Origin: Bedellia somnulentella
Lineage: Eukaryota > Arthropoda > Insecta > Lepidoptera > Bedelliidae
Reading direction: 5' to 3'
Assembly (NCBI GenBank): GCA_963576735.1
Contig: OY755170.1
Location: forward strand, 15,725,875 to 15,789,874
Length of the DNA: 64,000 bases
Numbering within the stretch: position 1 is the stretch's first letter; every line of letters starts with the position of its first letter. Below are positions 41,990 through 51,839 of the stretch, in pieces. A program made the position numbers and the translations under genes. The notes under the pieces are model-generated. The model was given only the letters and a program-made list of their open reading frames with translations. It was not told where the DNA came from and made no database searches.

Positions 41990-43000
41990 ACCTCAAGTGA
42001 ACAATCTAGGCTTATCCCATTTTTAGTAATTTTGTGTCCTAAATATTTTATCTTCTCCAATCCAAAGTGTTATTTTTATAATTTAATCTTAAATAAATAA
42101 TCGTTAATGTAATGAGCAAATCATTGATAAACATACATACTCCGTCTGTATCATCAAAAATTTCATATATTTTTTATGGAAAACCTCACTTGCTGAACAA
42201 ATACCATAGGGCATTTTCAAAAACTTGTACCTTCCAAAAGGTGTATTGAATGTATATAAGTCAGTGCATGATTCATCCAAAACTACGTGCCAAAACCCGG
42301 ATTTTGCATATACTGTGCTAAAATATCGTGCACCTGATAACTTCGCCGGTATGTCCTCTAGTGTAGGTCATCTAAAATTGTCCCTTTAATGGCTTCATTT
42401 AACTGTATTGGATCCAAACATATACGATAATCTCCATCAGCTTTTTTTGCGACTGTCATACTGCTAACCCAATCACTAGGACTTTCTCTTGCGCTATTAT
42501 CCCCTGATTTTCTATTTCTTTGAATTTTTCTTTTACAACGTTCTTAATAGCAAACGGTAATTTTCTAGGGACTTGAATAACTGGAACGGAGTTTTTCTGT
42601 AATTGAATTTTATATTTTCCTGGCAAGCTCCCTAAACCACTAAACACTTCTTTCTATTTACTAATTATATTTGGCAATTGAGAAGACTCACCGACATGAT
42701 TCGTTTGATGAGATTTTATTCTGATCATGAATTACGTCCTGAAATGGGAACTGACTTTACATCTGCTATTTTAAACTCAAGAATGTAAGTTTGATTCCTA
42801 TAATTTGCTCTTACATTTATATTACCCAATACTTTTAATCCTGAATAATCCTGAATATCCTATTAATTTAGTATTAGTAAGCAACAAATTATCGTTCGAT
42901 AGCCCTAATATCTTTAAAAATAACACGAGCAAAACGGTAACGTCTGCTCGCGTATCTAATTTAAAATTTACTGTAAAATTATTATTTATTTATTTAAAGC
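41990..43000 (-). pseudogene. Decayed Ty3/gypsy protease and RT
   Basis: Reading on the minus strand from 43000: a retropepsin-like start FKLDTRADVTVLL (DTR in place of DTG), then FSGLGSLPGKYKIQL, IENQGIIAQ, then KADGDYRICLDP, FNTPFGRYKFLKMPYGICSA and FINDLL where Y-x-D-D is expected. The order is protease then RT; frames are broken by stops and shifts. Different clade from the 12-19 kb element. Confidence 0.72.
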
Positions 43001-44956
43001 CAACCAAAAGCTTAAGAACAGAAATATCACAAAAATAAAAACAGGTATACAGCTGGTCTTTAAACCAATTATTGGTCAGCATATGACATACAATTGTGAT
43101 AATTAACAAATTAAATTTGAGTGAATTCTAAAAAAAAAGAATTTTCAAACAACGTAAGTTTAACATAGCAATAATTATAAGATTAATGTTAAATTGACAT
43201 TATATAATATTATTATGTGAAATCAAAATTTAAATTAAATTGTCAGGCATGACAATTGAAACTTAAATAAAATAATAACTAACAAAATCGATAATAATTA
43301 AATTTATTAATAAATTAAAATAAGTTAAGGAATTATAATTAAATTTAGTGTCAGATTGGGTAAGCAGAGTAACCTACAATAAAAAAATATACTAAAATAC
43401 TAAAGCCAAGGAACTAATTGTTTATACATTGAAAATAATGTGAAATGAAGTTACAATATAATTTAAATATACAATAAATTTGTCGGGATAATTAATTGTG
43501 TGAGTATTATATTTTTAATAAGTGAGTAAATTAAAAGATGCGACCTATTAATTTCTCATCACTAAATCCGCCTGCCAATAGTTACAGTCACAACAAATTT
43601 AACTTATTATCTATTCTTCTGATTCCTCGATACAGAAAGTATCATATATTGTGTTGAATGTTACACTACTATTTAAATTTAAAAAAAGGAGCTTGAGAAT
43701 TAAAAAATCATTAGTAACTTTTGAAGCTTGAGTGGGGGAAAAGTGTGCCGTTTCTCTTACATAACTTTTTAACTCCTATCATCGCAGGTCAAGCTCTGTG
43801 CCGAAACTACATTGTTTTATATATTTTTATTACTTTTCCGCATATTGCACATTGTGACGAAATCGAAGCTCTTTAGACTAAGCGCCGCTTCAAAATAAAT
43901 AATCTAATTTTGATAAATAAATCATGCCAGCATGTTCCTTTACTAAAATGACATATTGTATGTGGAATTATTTTATAGTTAAACCTATTATTTACAGAGA
44001 CATTGATAATTTTATAATTTTATGTATGGAACGGAACCATTTAATGTTATTCTTTATTCTTAAGATTTCTTAAGAAATTGTTTTCTATGTCATTATTTGG
44101 ATAACATAAGCTATATTATCACTTAATCCTGAACTTCGGAAACCCTCAGAAAATTGCCAAACTAAACTTTTTTTAAAATTGTACATTATTTATAAAATAG
44201 CAACTAACTCCAATGTCATGTCCTTTCTTCCACACCTCCTAACGAGGTGAAGAACTAGGCGCTTTTTTAAAGTGATTTGCATAGAATATCTATGGGTCTA
44301 TATTTTTTTAAAAGGTATTTTATAATATGAAGTTCTGATATTTGGTTTCTGACTGCAATGCGGGCACTGAATATATTTAATTGAAAAATACAAAGTTTAT
44401 TTTCGTCTTATATTAATCAAATTCACAAAAAAAAACTTAAGATGAATGTATTAGTTGTTTGGTACAAAAATAAGTTTGACTTTACTACGATTATGAACAA
44501 CAACAATCATATAACACAGTTTTTTTTTAAAAAATAGACGGGCAAGAAAAACATTGATTACGTACGTCAGAAACGCCAGAAATTTCATATTGTTGTACAT
44601 TTTTATTTTAAGCTTTTTAAAAACTTTGCTTGAGTTATGCTAAAATTAGAGTTTGATCCAACGTTATGATATTCTGACGCACTACCTGTATAGCAATTTG
44701 AATTAATCCCATTTTCGGTGCATAACCGTTTAATACTAAAATTAATAATATGTTCGATAATCTGCAAGCAATTCTAAATAAAATGCAGGCGTTTAATTAG
44801 TTGGACACCGAAGCTTTAACATTATCGAAGATTGCAATATTAAATTAAAAGTTTATCTTAGGTACTTATACTAGGTGGGCAAAAAAGCTTCGCTTTTGCC
44901 GAAATTTCTAGCGAAGCTGAACTAAATTAAAGAGACTCAAACTCAAAGACACAATT
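43001..44956. other. Intergenic, AT-rich
   Basis: Almost 2 kb with no ORF or named repeat. A short hairpin (AAAAAGCTTCGCTTTTGCCG) lies at about 44882. Confidence 0.45.
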
Positions 44957-45300
44957 CACGCTAAATATCCCCGAAGGGGTTGGCAGAGATACTAATATTT
45001 CTAAAGATCACGTGACATTGTCACCTGGTGTTCAGAGTACCCACGTTTTGATTGGACTGTGTAATCACGTGATAGGGAGCAAGACTATCGCCGTTTTGTA
45101 CGAATACACTGTCACATAATTAAGAACAACTTTGACATGTGGGTTTCCTTACGCTGTTTTTCCTCACTGTTAACAACCATGATACATTAATCACACATAT
45201 ATCTTCAGAAAAGACATATTGGTGTAGGCCCAACCTGGGATTAGAACACTAGTTGTCTGCATATATAAGCCGTGTTCTACCCACAGAGCTATCACGCCGT
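44957..45300 (-). repeat. Family B SINE, full length
   Basis: ATCCCCGAAGGGGTTGGCAG to the reversed tRNA-like head at 45240-45297. Confidence 0.82.
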
Positions 45301-45456
45301 CGGTCGTCGTATATAAATGAAAGAGATAAGAGATAAAGCTACTTTTTATCTGCTATCTCTTAAACTTTGTAAGGACGACAAGTATCGTTACCGTGGTTAC
45401 GTGAAACCACGAATTATCGCAACAAAAATATATTTAATATATTAATAAGAATTAGT

Positions 45457-45830
45457 GACATGATAGTCCAGTGGGTAGAACACCCGCCCGAAAAACAGAA
45501 GGGCGTGAGTTCCAATCCTAGGACGGGCCTACACCAATTTGTCTTTTCTAAAGTCATATGTGTGGTTAATTTATCATGGTTGCTAACGGTGAGGGAAAAC
45601 ATCGTGAGGAAACCCACATGGCTGAGTTGTACTTAGTCATGTGACAGTGTATTCGTACAAAACGGCGATAGGCCTGCCCCCTATCACGTGAGTACACTGT
45701 CTAAGCAAAACGTGGGTACCTTCTCTGGAAACTAGATGGCGCTTGCCATGTGAGTTCAGGAGTATTGGTACCTCTGCCAACCCCTTCGGGGATAAACGGC
45801 GTGAACGTTTATGTTATGTTATGTAATAAG
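45457..45830 (+). repeat. Family B SINE, full length, tRNA-derived
   Basis: Best copy: A box-like TAGTCCAGTGGGTAGAACA and B box-like GTGAGTTCCAATCC in the first 75 bp, then the body and the 3' end GGCGTGAACG with TTATGTTATGTTATG tail. Confidence 0.87.
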
Positions 45831-45887
45831 AATTCTTGATAATTGCACCAGCACGTGCAAGTTTTATTTACAATAGTTTCTATTAAG

Positions 45888-46055
45888 CGCAATCGACGCT
45901 GAGCCCACCGGCCCGCCAACAAAGCAACGCAAACCGGCGGCCCGTATGAAAAGAATTATGTCCAACCTATGTATAAAATCATGACTTCCGGCATAAAGTT
46001 GCCGACATATGTCGGCGGGCCGGCGGGTTCAGTTTGTATTGTGCTAGACTTACAT
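45888..46055. mobile_element. Fold-back MITE with GGCCCGCC arms
   Basis: Left arm CTGAGCCCACCGGCCCGCC and right arm GGCGGGCCGGCGGGTTCAG are inverted, and the match extends outward for about 35 bp. No ORF. Confidence 0.65.
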
Positions 46056-46500
46056 GGGAAACTTTAAGGGGTATTCCTCAATGGTAACATTAATTCGGAA
46101 AATCTCTCCGTCACAACCTATTCCTTAATGTCTTTGACCATCATGCAAAATTTGGTTGAGGTCGGATATACCGTTTAGGAGGAGTTAGGGTACATGCGAA
46201 ATACAAAAGTCCGAAGTAAATGCAGCCTTCGCTTAATATTTTTATTTGTTGAACAAATATATTTAAAAAAAAATGATTTTGGTAGAGCTTACTCTACTCT
46301 GCTCTGTACTACCTGTACATTGAGCCTCATTATATTTCTTCAAACATATCTCAATTTAAAGTTACATTCTGAACAAAGTTCTTATATTAGCTTATGAGTG
46401 TCTAAATATGCTCCCAGACCATAACGTTACAAGCTCAAAAGCGTTCTTCAACCGTGAAAAAGCCATGCAGCTTGCATAGATGCAGTAATAAAAAACAATG
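46056..46500. other. Intergenic, unassigned
   Basis: 46050-46200 has the feel of repeat sequence (TGCAAAATTTGGTTGAGGTC) but was not placed in a family. No gene. Confidence 0.4.
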
Positions 46501-47215
46501 GTGTTTGTAGGCGCGCCATGTAATAACTTTAAGCAGAGTGGCGGTCGAGACGACCCTCGAGCGCCATGTTCGAAGGGATACATGCGGGCGACGTTGCCGT
46601 CTCGTGCCGCCGCCGCCGCCGCTGCACAGTGGGTCGATACCATGATTTTAGCGACATAATGTGTTTTTACTCACCATTCCACATTCAAATTAACTTAGAT
46701 GAACATTTGAAAAATTAAATACAAAAATGATAAATATTCGTAAGTTTTTTTGCAAAAAATATAATTGAGTAAAATTCAACGTGGTTTTTTTAAAGTTATA
46801 ATTTATATCAAAAAAGGTACATTGGTAACAAAACCCCACTTGGAATAATACTTTTCCTTTGAAATTTCCTAATAATTAAATGCTTTTCTTAAATTTTGGC
46901 CAATTTTGTCTTAACTTTGAACTTCATATAAATATTTTTTTAGTTTATTTAATAAAACTTTAAGGATTTCTTAGTAATTTTCATGTAAAGCATTAAAGCA
47001 TACTGAGAATTTGAAATAGAATAAAAAAAACTTACTTTTAAAAATGTGGTCAAAATTATGGTCTATGCTCAGTTTGACGCTAAATCACTAAAATCGACCC
47101 ACTGGGCACTGGCTGGCTTTGCGCTGCCTGCCTATGCCTTTACTGCGGCTGGGAGCATGATTCATTGCGCGAAGTAAGTTTCGTAGAAAAGCGGGTTCCT
47201 ATAGCAACCGACGGT
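46500..47215. other. GC/CpG-rich island split by a TIR element
   Basis: 46520-46625 (GCC repeats, CGAGACGACCCTCGAGCG) and 47105-47215 form one GC-rich patch interrupted by 46627-47104. On + it ends at a good donor context CGCGAA|GTAAGT near 47174, so it might be a promoter or untranslated first exon. No protein is convincing. Confidence 0.4.
46627..47104. mobile_element. TIR element, CAGTGGGTCGA ends
   Basis: Starts CAGTGGGTCGATACC and ends AATCGACCCACTG; the first 11 bp are inverted. AT-rich with no ORF, so non-autonomous. Confidence 0.6.
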
Positions 47216-47670
47216 TGAACTTCGTTGAACTTACCAAACTAAACGAAAACGAACGCAACTCGAAAAGTTTGCAATCATCATATGTACGAAAACCGACACG
47301 GCTATTGAAGGAAATAACAATAAAAACTATTTCGAACTTAGTTTTATTGATACTTTGAACTTATTTTCTGTTTGTTTTCGATCCCACTCTGTGTTTTGAC
47401 TTTAGTGACTGTTAAAAGCTTCTAAGTTATTGCTGTGCGAAGTCCATACTAAACCGGTAAGTTTTAATAACTATAGTTGGGACGTCCTCGCCTTTTTTAT
47501 TTATATTTTTTTTTCCATAATTTTTCGCCTAATTATTCATAATATAGCTTAAAAATATTTCTGGTATGGTATTGAAAACTAACATAATTAAAAATAAGGT
47601 GTGGTATGGTAAGGTATGTGGGTGGAAACACTGTCAGTCTTTGTATTTATTCTACTTTAAACACTCATTT

Positions 47671-47985
47671 TAGGGTTCCTTACCCGAAGGCGAAACGGCA
47701 CCCCATTACTAAGCAAAATGATGTATTTTTAATGCCAGCTCAAAATACAAAAAAACAAAATTAAAGGGGGGGGGTCCCCATACAATAAACTTAATATTTA
47801 CGTATTTTTTATTAATATTAAAAATGGTACCTTTCAAAATAAATAATAAAGTTGATATTAAAGGGGGCTCCCATACAACAAACGTATTTTTAAGTAATTC
47901 ATACGCGATCTTAATAAATATTTAGTATTATAGATAGTACGGAACCCTTCGAGCGCGAGTCTGACTCGCACTTAACCGTATTTTG
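47671..47985 (+). repeat. Family E repeat
   Basis: Begins TTAGGGTTCCTTACCCGAAGG and ends GAGCGCGAGTCTGACTCGC followed by ACTTAACCG, the characteristic ends of this common lepidopteran repeat. Confidence 0.7.
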
Positions 47986-48002
47986 ATATTATGTCTCACA
48001 CA

Positions 48003-48079
48003 TATACATACATAAATATACTCACGGCTATAAATCCCGAGAAGGGGTAGCCAGAGCTAAGGCATTAGAAATTCCTCAT
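48003..48079 (-). repeat. Family A tail fragment
   Basis: ATACATACATAAATATACTC to AGAAATTCCTCA only. Confidence 0.8.
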
Positions 48080-48552
48080 AATGGCTCAGTAAACCAAAAT
48101 GTAGAAAAATGTACATGAAAGTCAAATTTTGATGAACTAATTACTATTACATCACTCTATATAAGAAAGGCTCAAGCCCTTGGTGGGGACGTATATGGGC
48201 TGTGAGGAATTACTTATATTAGGTGTTATTTTAAATTAAACTGCTAATATAAAATTTGGGTCCCGCCCGATATCAATAGAATAGAGTTCATCATAACAAA
48301 AAATCTAGGAATCGTTTTCATTGAATGGCCGATTGAAATGACACAATGCGTATAACATTGGTTTCTAAGAAGTCGTAAGTCGTAACGTGATTTTTTTACC
48401 GCAAAACACAATACCAAGAACGGAGACGGACCCAACCAATACCAAATATTGGAGCTATGTTAAATATTTTTGCGGAAAGAAGATAAGATGGAACTGTTAT
48501 GTAAAAGTATATTTTATTACTGTATAAGCTGTAAAGCATCGGCTCAGAGCAG

Positions 48553-48785
48553 CTATTGTGGCGTTTTAAGTGATTGTTGGGCGATGCAGTTGGAGACCCA
48601 TCACCAACAAACTTTATTTTGTAATATTTTACCCATTCATCATTTTAACTTCTGTCAGTTGAATGGGGAAAATATTATAAAATAAAGACCCCATCGCCCA
48701 ACAATCACTTAAAAAACCCTTAGTCGCCTTTTACGACACCCATGGGTAGAAAGAGGTAGTCACATTCCAAGCCAGCACTACACGG
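48553..48785. repeat. Fold-back family A pair
   Basis: A + half (GATTGTTGGGCGATGCAGTT...) is followed at once by a reversed half (...GGCGAC-type TCGCCCAACAATCACTT and GCCAGCACTACACGG), so the unit forms a hairpin. Confidence 0.7.
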
Positions 48786-49420
48786 TAATATATACGTATG
48801 TATGTATGTACCTATATTGCCAATACATAGTTTGAAATATTAATGTAAACCAACAAGCGTAAAGGTCAACATAGATAGGCATACTGTTAACACATGAATG
48901 CCCGATTTCTGAATTGAGTATTCATTCTGAGAACAACTTAAGTATCGTTTTGTCTCATTCATTTGTTAAGCTTTCAATGCGACAGAACGATACTTAAGTT
49001 GTACTCAGTTTGAATACTCAATTCAGAAATCGGGCGGAAATAAGGATAAATTTAACGTACCGAAGTGAAGACTTGATAAAGTATGGGACACCTTTATGGG
49101 ACTATCCCTCCAAATGTTCAACAATCACTTTTAAAGCCCCACACCCTTAGTCGCCTTTAACGACACCCATGGGTATAAAGAGGTAGTCACATTCCAAGAC
49201 GGCACTACACGGTAATATATACGTATGTATGTATGTACCTATATTGCCAATACATAGTTTAAGATATTAATGTATACCAAAAAGCATAAAGGTCAATTTA
49301 GTAAGTTAGTGGTGGATAGGCATACTGTTAACACACGAAATAAGGATAAACTTAACGTACCGAAGTGGAGACTTAATAAAGTATGGGACTATACCTCCAA
49401 ATATTCAACACACTTCTTTC
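48693..49420 (+). repeat. Tandem duplication, filled and empty MITE site
   Basis: Unit 1 (from about 48693) and unit 2 (from about 49118) share the reversed family A head, TAATATATACGTATGTATGT, CCTATATTGCCAATACATAG and ACGTACCGAAGTG; matching points are 427 bp apart. Unit 1 has the 138 bp MITE, unit 2 does not. Unit 2 has a 13 bp extra segment near 49300. Confidence 0.85.
48899..49036. mobile_element. 138 bp MITE with GAA target duplication
   Basis: Ends TGCCCGATTTCTGAATTGAG and CTCAATTCAGAAATCGGGCG are inverted, and the arms continue through ACTTAAGTATCGTT. GAA flanks both sides (48896-48898, 49037-49039), and the duplicate unit shows the uninterrupted site. Confidence 0.88.
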
Positions 49421-50068
49421 TGACATATTGGAATTACCTGTGGCATCTTTTAAAAATGCAATTTAAGCATTGCTTTTAAAGAAATCTAACTACAGCATTC
49501 AAGATTTTTTAAACGACAAGGATCCGACGCGCACTTGACCCTGTCATAAAGCTATAAATCTTTCCTCGTTATTACCAGGAATAATTAAAATAGGAAAATA
49601 GTTTGGTGAGGAAATTTTTCTTACTTTATGTGATTGGTTTTTTGTTATGGACAATTTAGTTTAATTATGTCAAACTAGCATTTGGTTTGGTCGCATAGAA
49701 AATCTTCTATAAAGTAAAAATATGTTAAACCCAAAAATGTACAAACCATATTTTTACAATTACAAAAAAAGTATTTAAACAGTTCCTTTATTGCTTCTTC
49801 TCTTTACGAACACCTTCCAAAGCAACGGATCAATAAGTAAATTAAAAAAATTGACGTTCTAAAAATTACAGCTATTAACTTAATTTTGTAAAATAAACTT
49901 TTTGGCTTTCGACTTTTGTTCATTATGTAACACGTTTCATGCAGTTATCAGAAATATATAAATATTGGGCTCTAGCTCAACTTTAACCGAAAGGCGCAGA
50001 TGATTGTTCCATTATTTGGTGCAAGTTAGTTTGGATATTTCTACGATACTATCTATTCATAAGAATGC
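49421..50068. other. Intergenic, AT-rich
   Basis: 49515-49550 (CCGACGCGCACTTGACCC) is a probable family E scrap; the rest shows nothing. Confidence 0.45.
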
Positions 50069-50345
50069 TGAATGACCTCATTACTGTATCTGAGAGATTG
50101 GGTCTTAAAATTAACATGGACAAGACGAAAGTCATGTCGAATAGCCCTTTTGTACCCACTCCTGACGCGCTTGGAGACTCTAGTGACTCTACACTCGAAG
50201 TTGTTGACCAATGTCTATCGGTTAGGTAGAGTCATCTTTGAGAATGAGGTCAACCGCCGAATTCAGCCAATCGATGGATGATGGCAGGCACAGGACTGGT
50301 CGTTGTGGAGATCTTTGGGGGAGGCCTATGTTCAGAAGTGGACGT
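50069..50345 (+). pseudogene. RTE-like LINE 3' end
   Basis: Starts LNDLITVSERLGLKINMDKT (the RT segment with GLKxNxxKT) and, after an internal deletion and frame changes, ends with WRSLGEAYVQKWTSI near 50300-50335. These are the usual penultimate and final motifs of RTE-type ORFs. Then an ATGATGATG tail. 5' truncated. Confidence 0.72.
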
Positions 50346-50650
50346 CTATAATGATGATGATCTATACATCTTCATCATTATCATGGGTCTGTTAGGATAC
50401 ATGATAAATGGTTTATTCGGTGTCTGGTTTAAGTAACTCTAGTGTATTGAATGCACTACGTTGGTTGTTATGCAGACCGATACGAGATCTAAAAATCAAT
50501 TCTAAAGATTAAAAATCATATAAAAATGGCAATAATTCTAAAAAGGGAGCTTAAATCCAGATCAATCGACATCTCACTGCGTATGATATTTATTATTTCA
50601 TGAATTATCATGCACAGTGAGCCGAGGCGTGCTGTGCAAAAGACTCCAAC

Positions 50651-50972
50651 TCAAACGTTCACGCAAAATATCCCCGAAGGTTTTGGCAGAGGTGCTAATA
50701 CTTCTGAACATTACGTGACATTGTAACCTGGTGTTCAGAGTACCCACGTTTTGCTTGGACAATGTACTCACGTGATAGGGGGCAGACTTATCGCCGTTTT
50801 GTACGAATACAATGTCACGTGACGGTTCCCTCACGATGTTTTCCTTCACCGTTAAAAACCATGTTAAATTAACCACAAATATGTCTTTAGTAAAGACAAA
50901 TTAGCGTAGGCCCGACCCGGTATTAGAACACTAGTTGTCTGCACGATAAGTGGTGTTCTACCCACGTCGTCA
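50651..50972 (-). repeat. Family B SINE
   Basis: AACGTTCACGCAAAATATCC to the reversed tRNA-like region around 50900-50970; moderately diverged. Confidence 0.78.
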
Positions 50973-51009
50973 ACAAAGGAATCGTAAACAAGAAAGAAAT
51001 AAAGAAGGT

Positions 51010-51267
51010 ACATACATACATACATACATACATATACTCACGGCTATAAATCCCTAGAAGGGGTAGCCAGAGCTAAGGAATTAGAAATTCCTCAGCCACT
51101 TTTGGAAATGATAGTGGGGAAAAGATGGTAAAATAAAGGTTGTTGGTGATGGGTCTCCAACCGCATCGCCCAAAAATCCCTTAAAAGCCCCAATACCGTT
51201 AGTCGCCTCTTACGTGAACCCACCGGAAGAAATGGGGTAGTGCTATTCTAAGCAGACACTACACAGC
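51010..51267 (-). repeat. Family A repeat, young full-length copy
   Basis: Long (ATAC)n tail, then a nearly consensus body ending AGACACTACACAGC. One of the best references for the family. Confidence 0.92.
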
Positions 51268-51616
51268 AAGAAGATAAAGAAGGTGTCTTAAATAAAATAA
51301 GAATTGAGAAGTATAGTACAAAACTAGTTGCATTATGTTGAATGAGACTATGGAGTAAGGGTACTATGCATCAAAAGGTTGCCTAGGGTTAATATAAGGG
51401 TTAATAAATAATTCAAACAAACCTTACTTCAACTCTAAAGGAGGATACACTGCTTTTGAAATAATCTAAACTTTTCTCAGATCATTTTAAGGCGAGTTTG
51501 TCTCAATACATTTATTGATTATTGCTTTTAATTTAATTATAAATGAAAATATATTTTCTTATGAAATAAAATTACATACAGTAACCTGAGCATCGATAAC
51601 GTTGGTATATACTTAC

Positions 51617-51765
51617 TTACTTACTTATACTCACGCCCATTATTCACATTGGGGTAGGCAGAGACTATCGATCGCCACTTAGTACGATCTTGACAAACCT
51701 CTCTTGCTTCCCTTACATTCATTATTCCTCTCATACATGCTCTTTTATTCTTCTTACTTCGGACC
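51617..51765 (+). repeat. Family D repeat
   Basis: (TTAC)n then ACTCACGCCCATTATTCACA, GATCGCCACTTAGTACGATC and CATACATGCTCTTTTATTC; same as 32525-32650. Confidence 0.68.
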
Positions 51766-51796
51766 CCCGCTTTTATAAGAACTTAAGTTAAATACT

Positions 51797-51834
51797 AACC
51801 CCCGCCTTTATAAGTTCTTATAAAGGCGGGGGTT
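51797..51834. repeat. Perfect 38 bp hairpin
   Basis: AACCCCCGCCTTTATAAG, a TT loop, then the exact complement: 18 bp arms. A related single arm (ACCCCCGCTTTTATAAG) occurs just upstream at about 51764. Confidence 0.85.
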
Positions 51835-51839
51835 GGTAT

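Noticed and set aside
46392..46643. Alanine-rich minus-strand protein
   Set aside because: The alanine run is just a GCC repeat and the start codon lies inside a TIR element; no homologous feature is seen.
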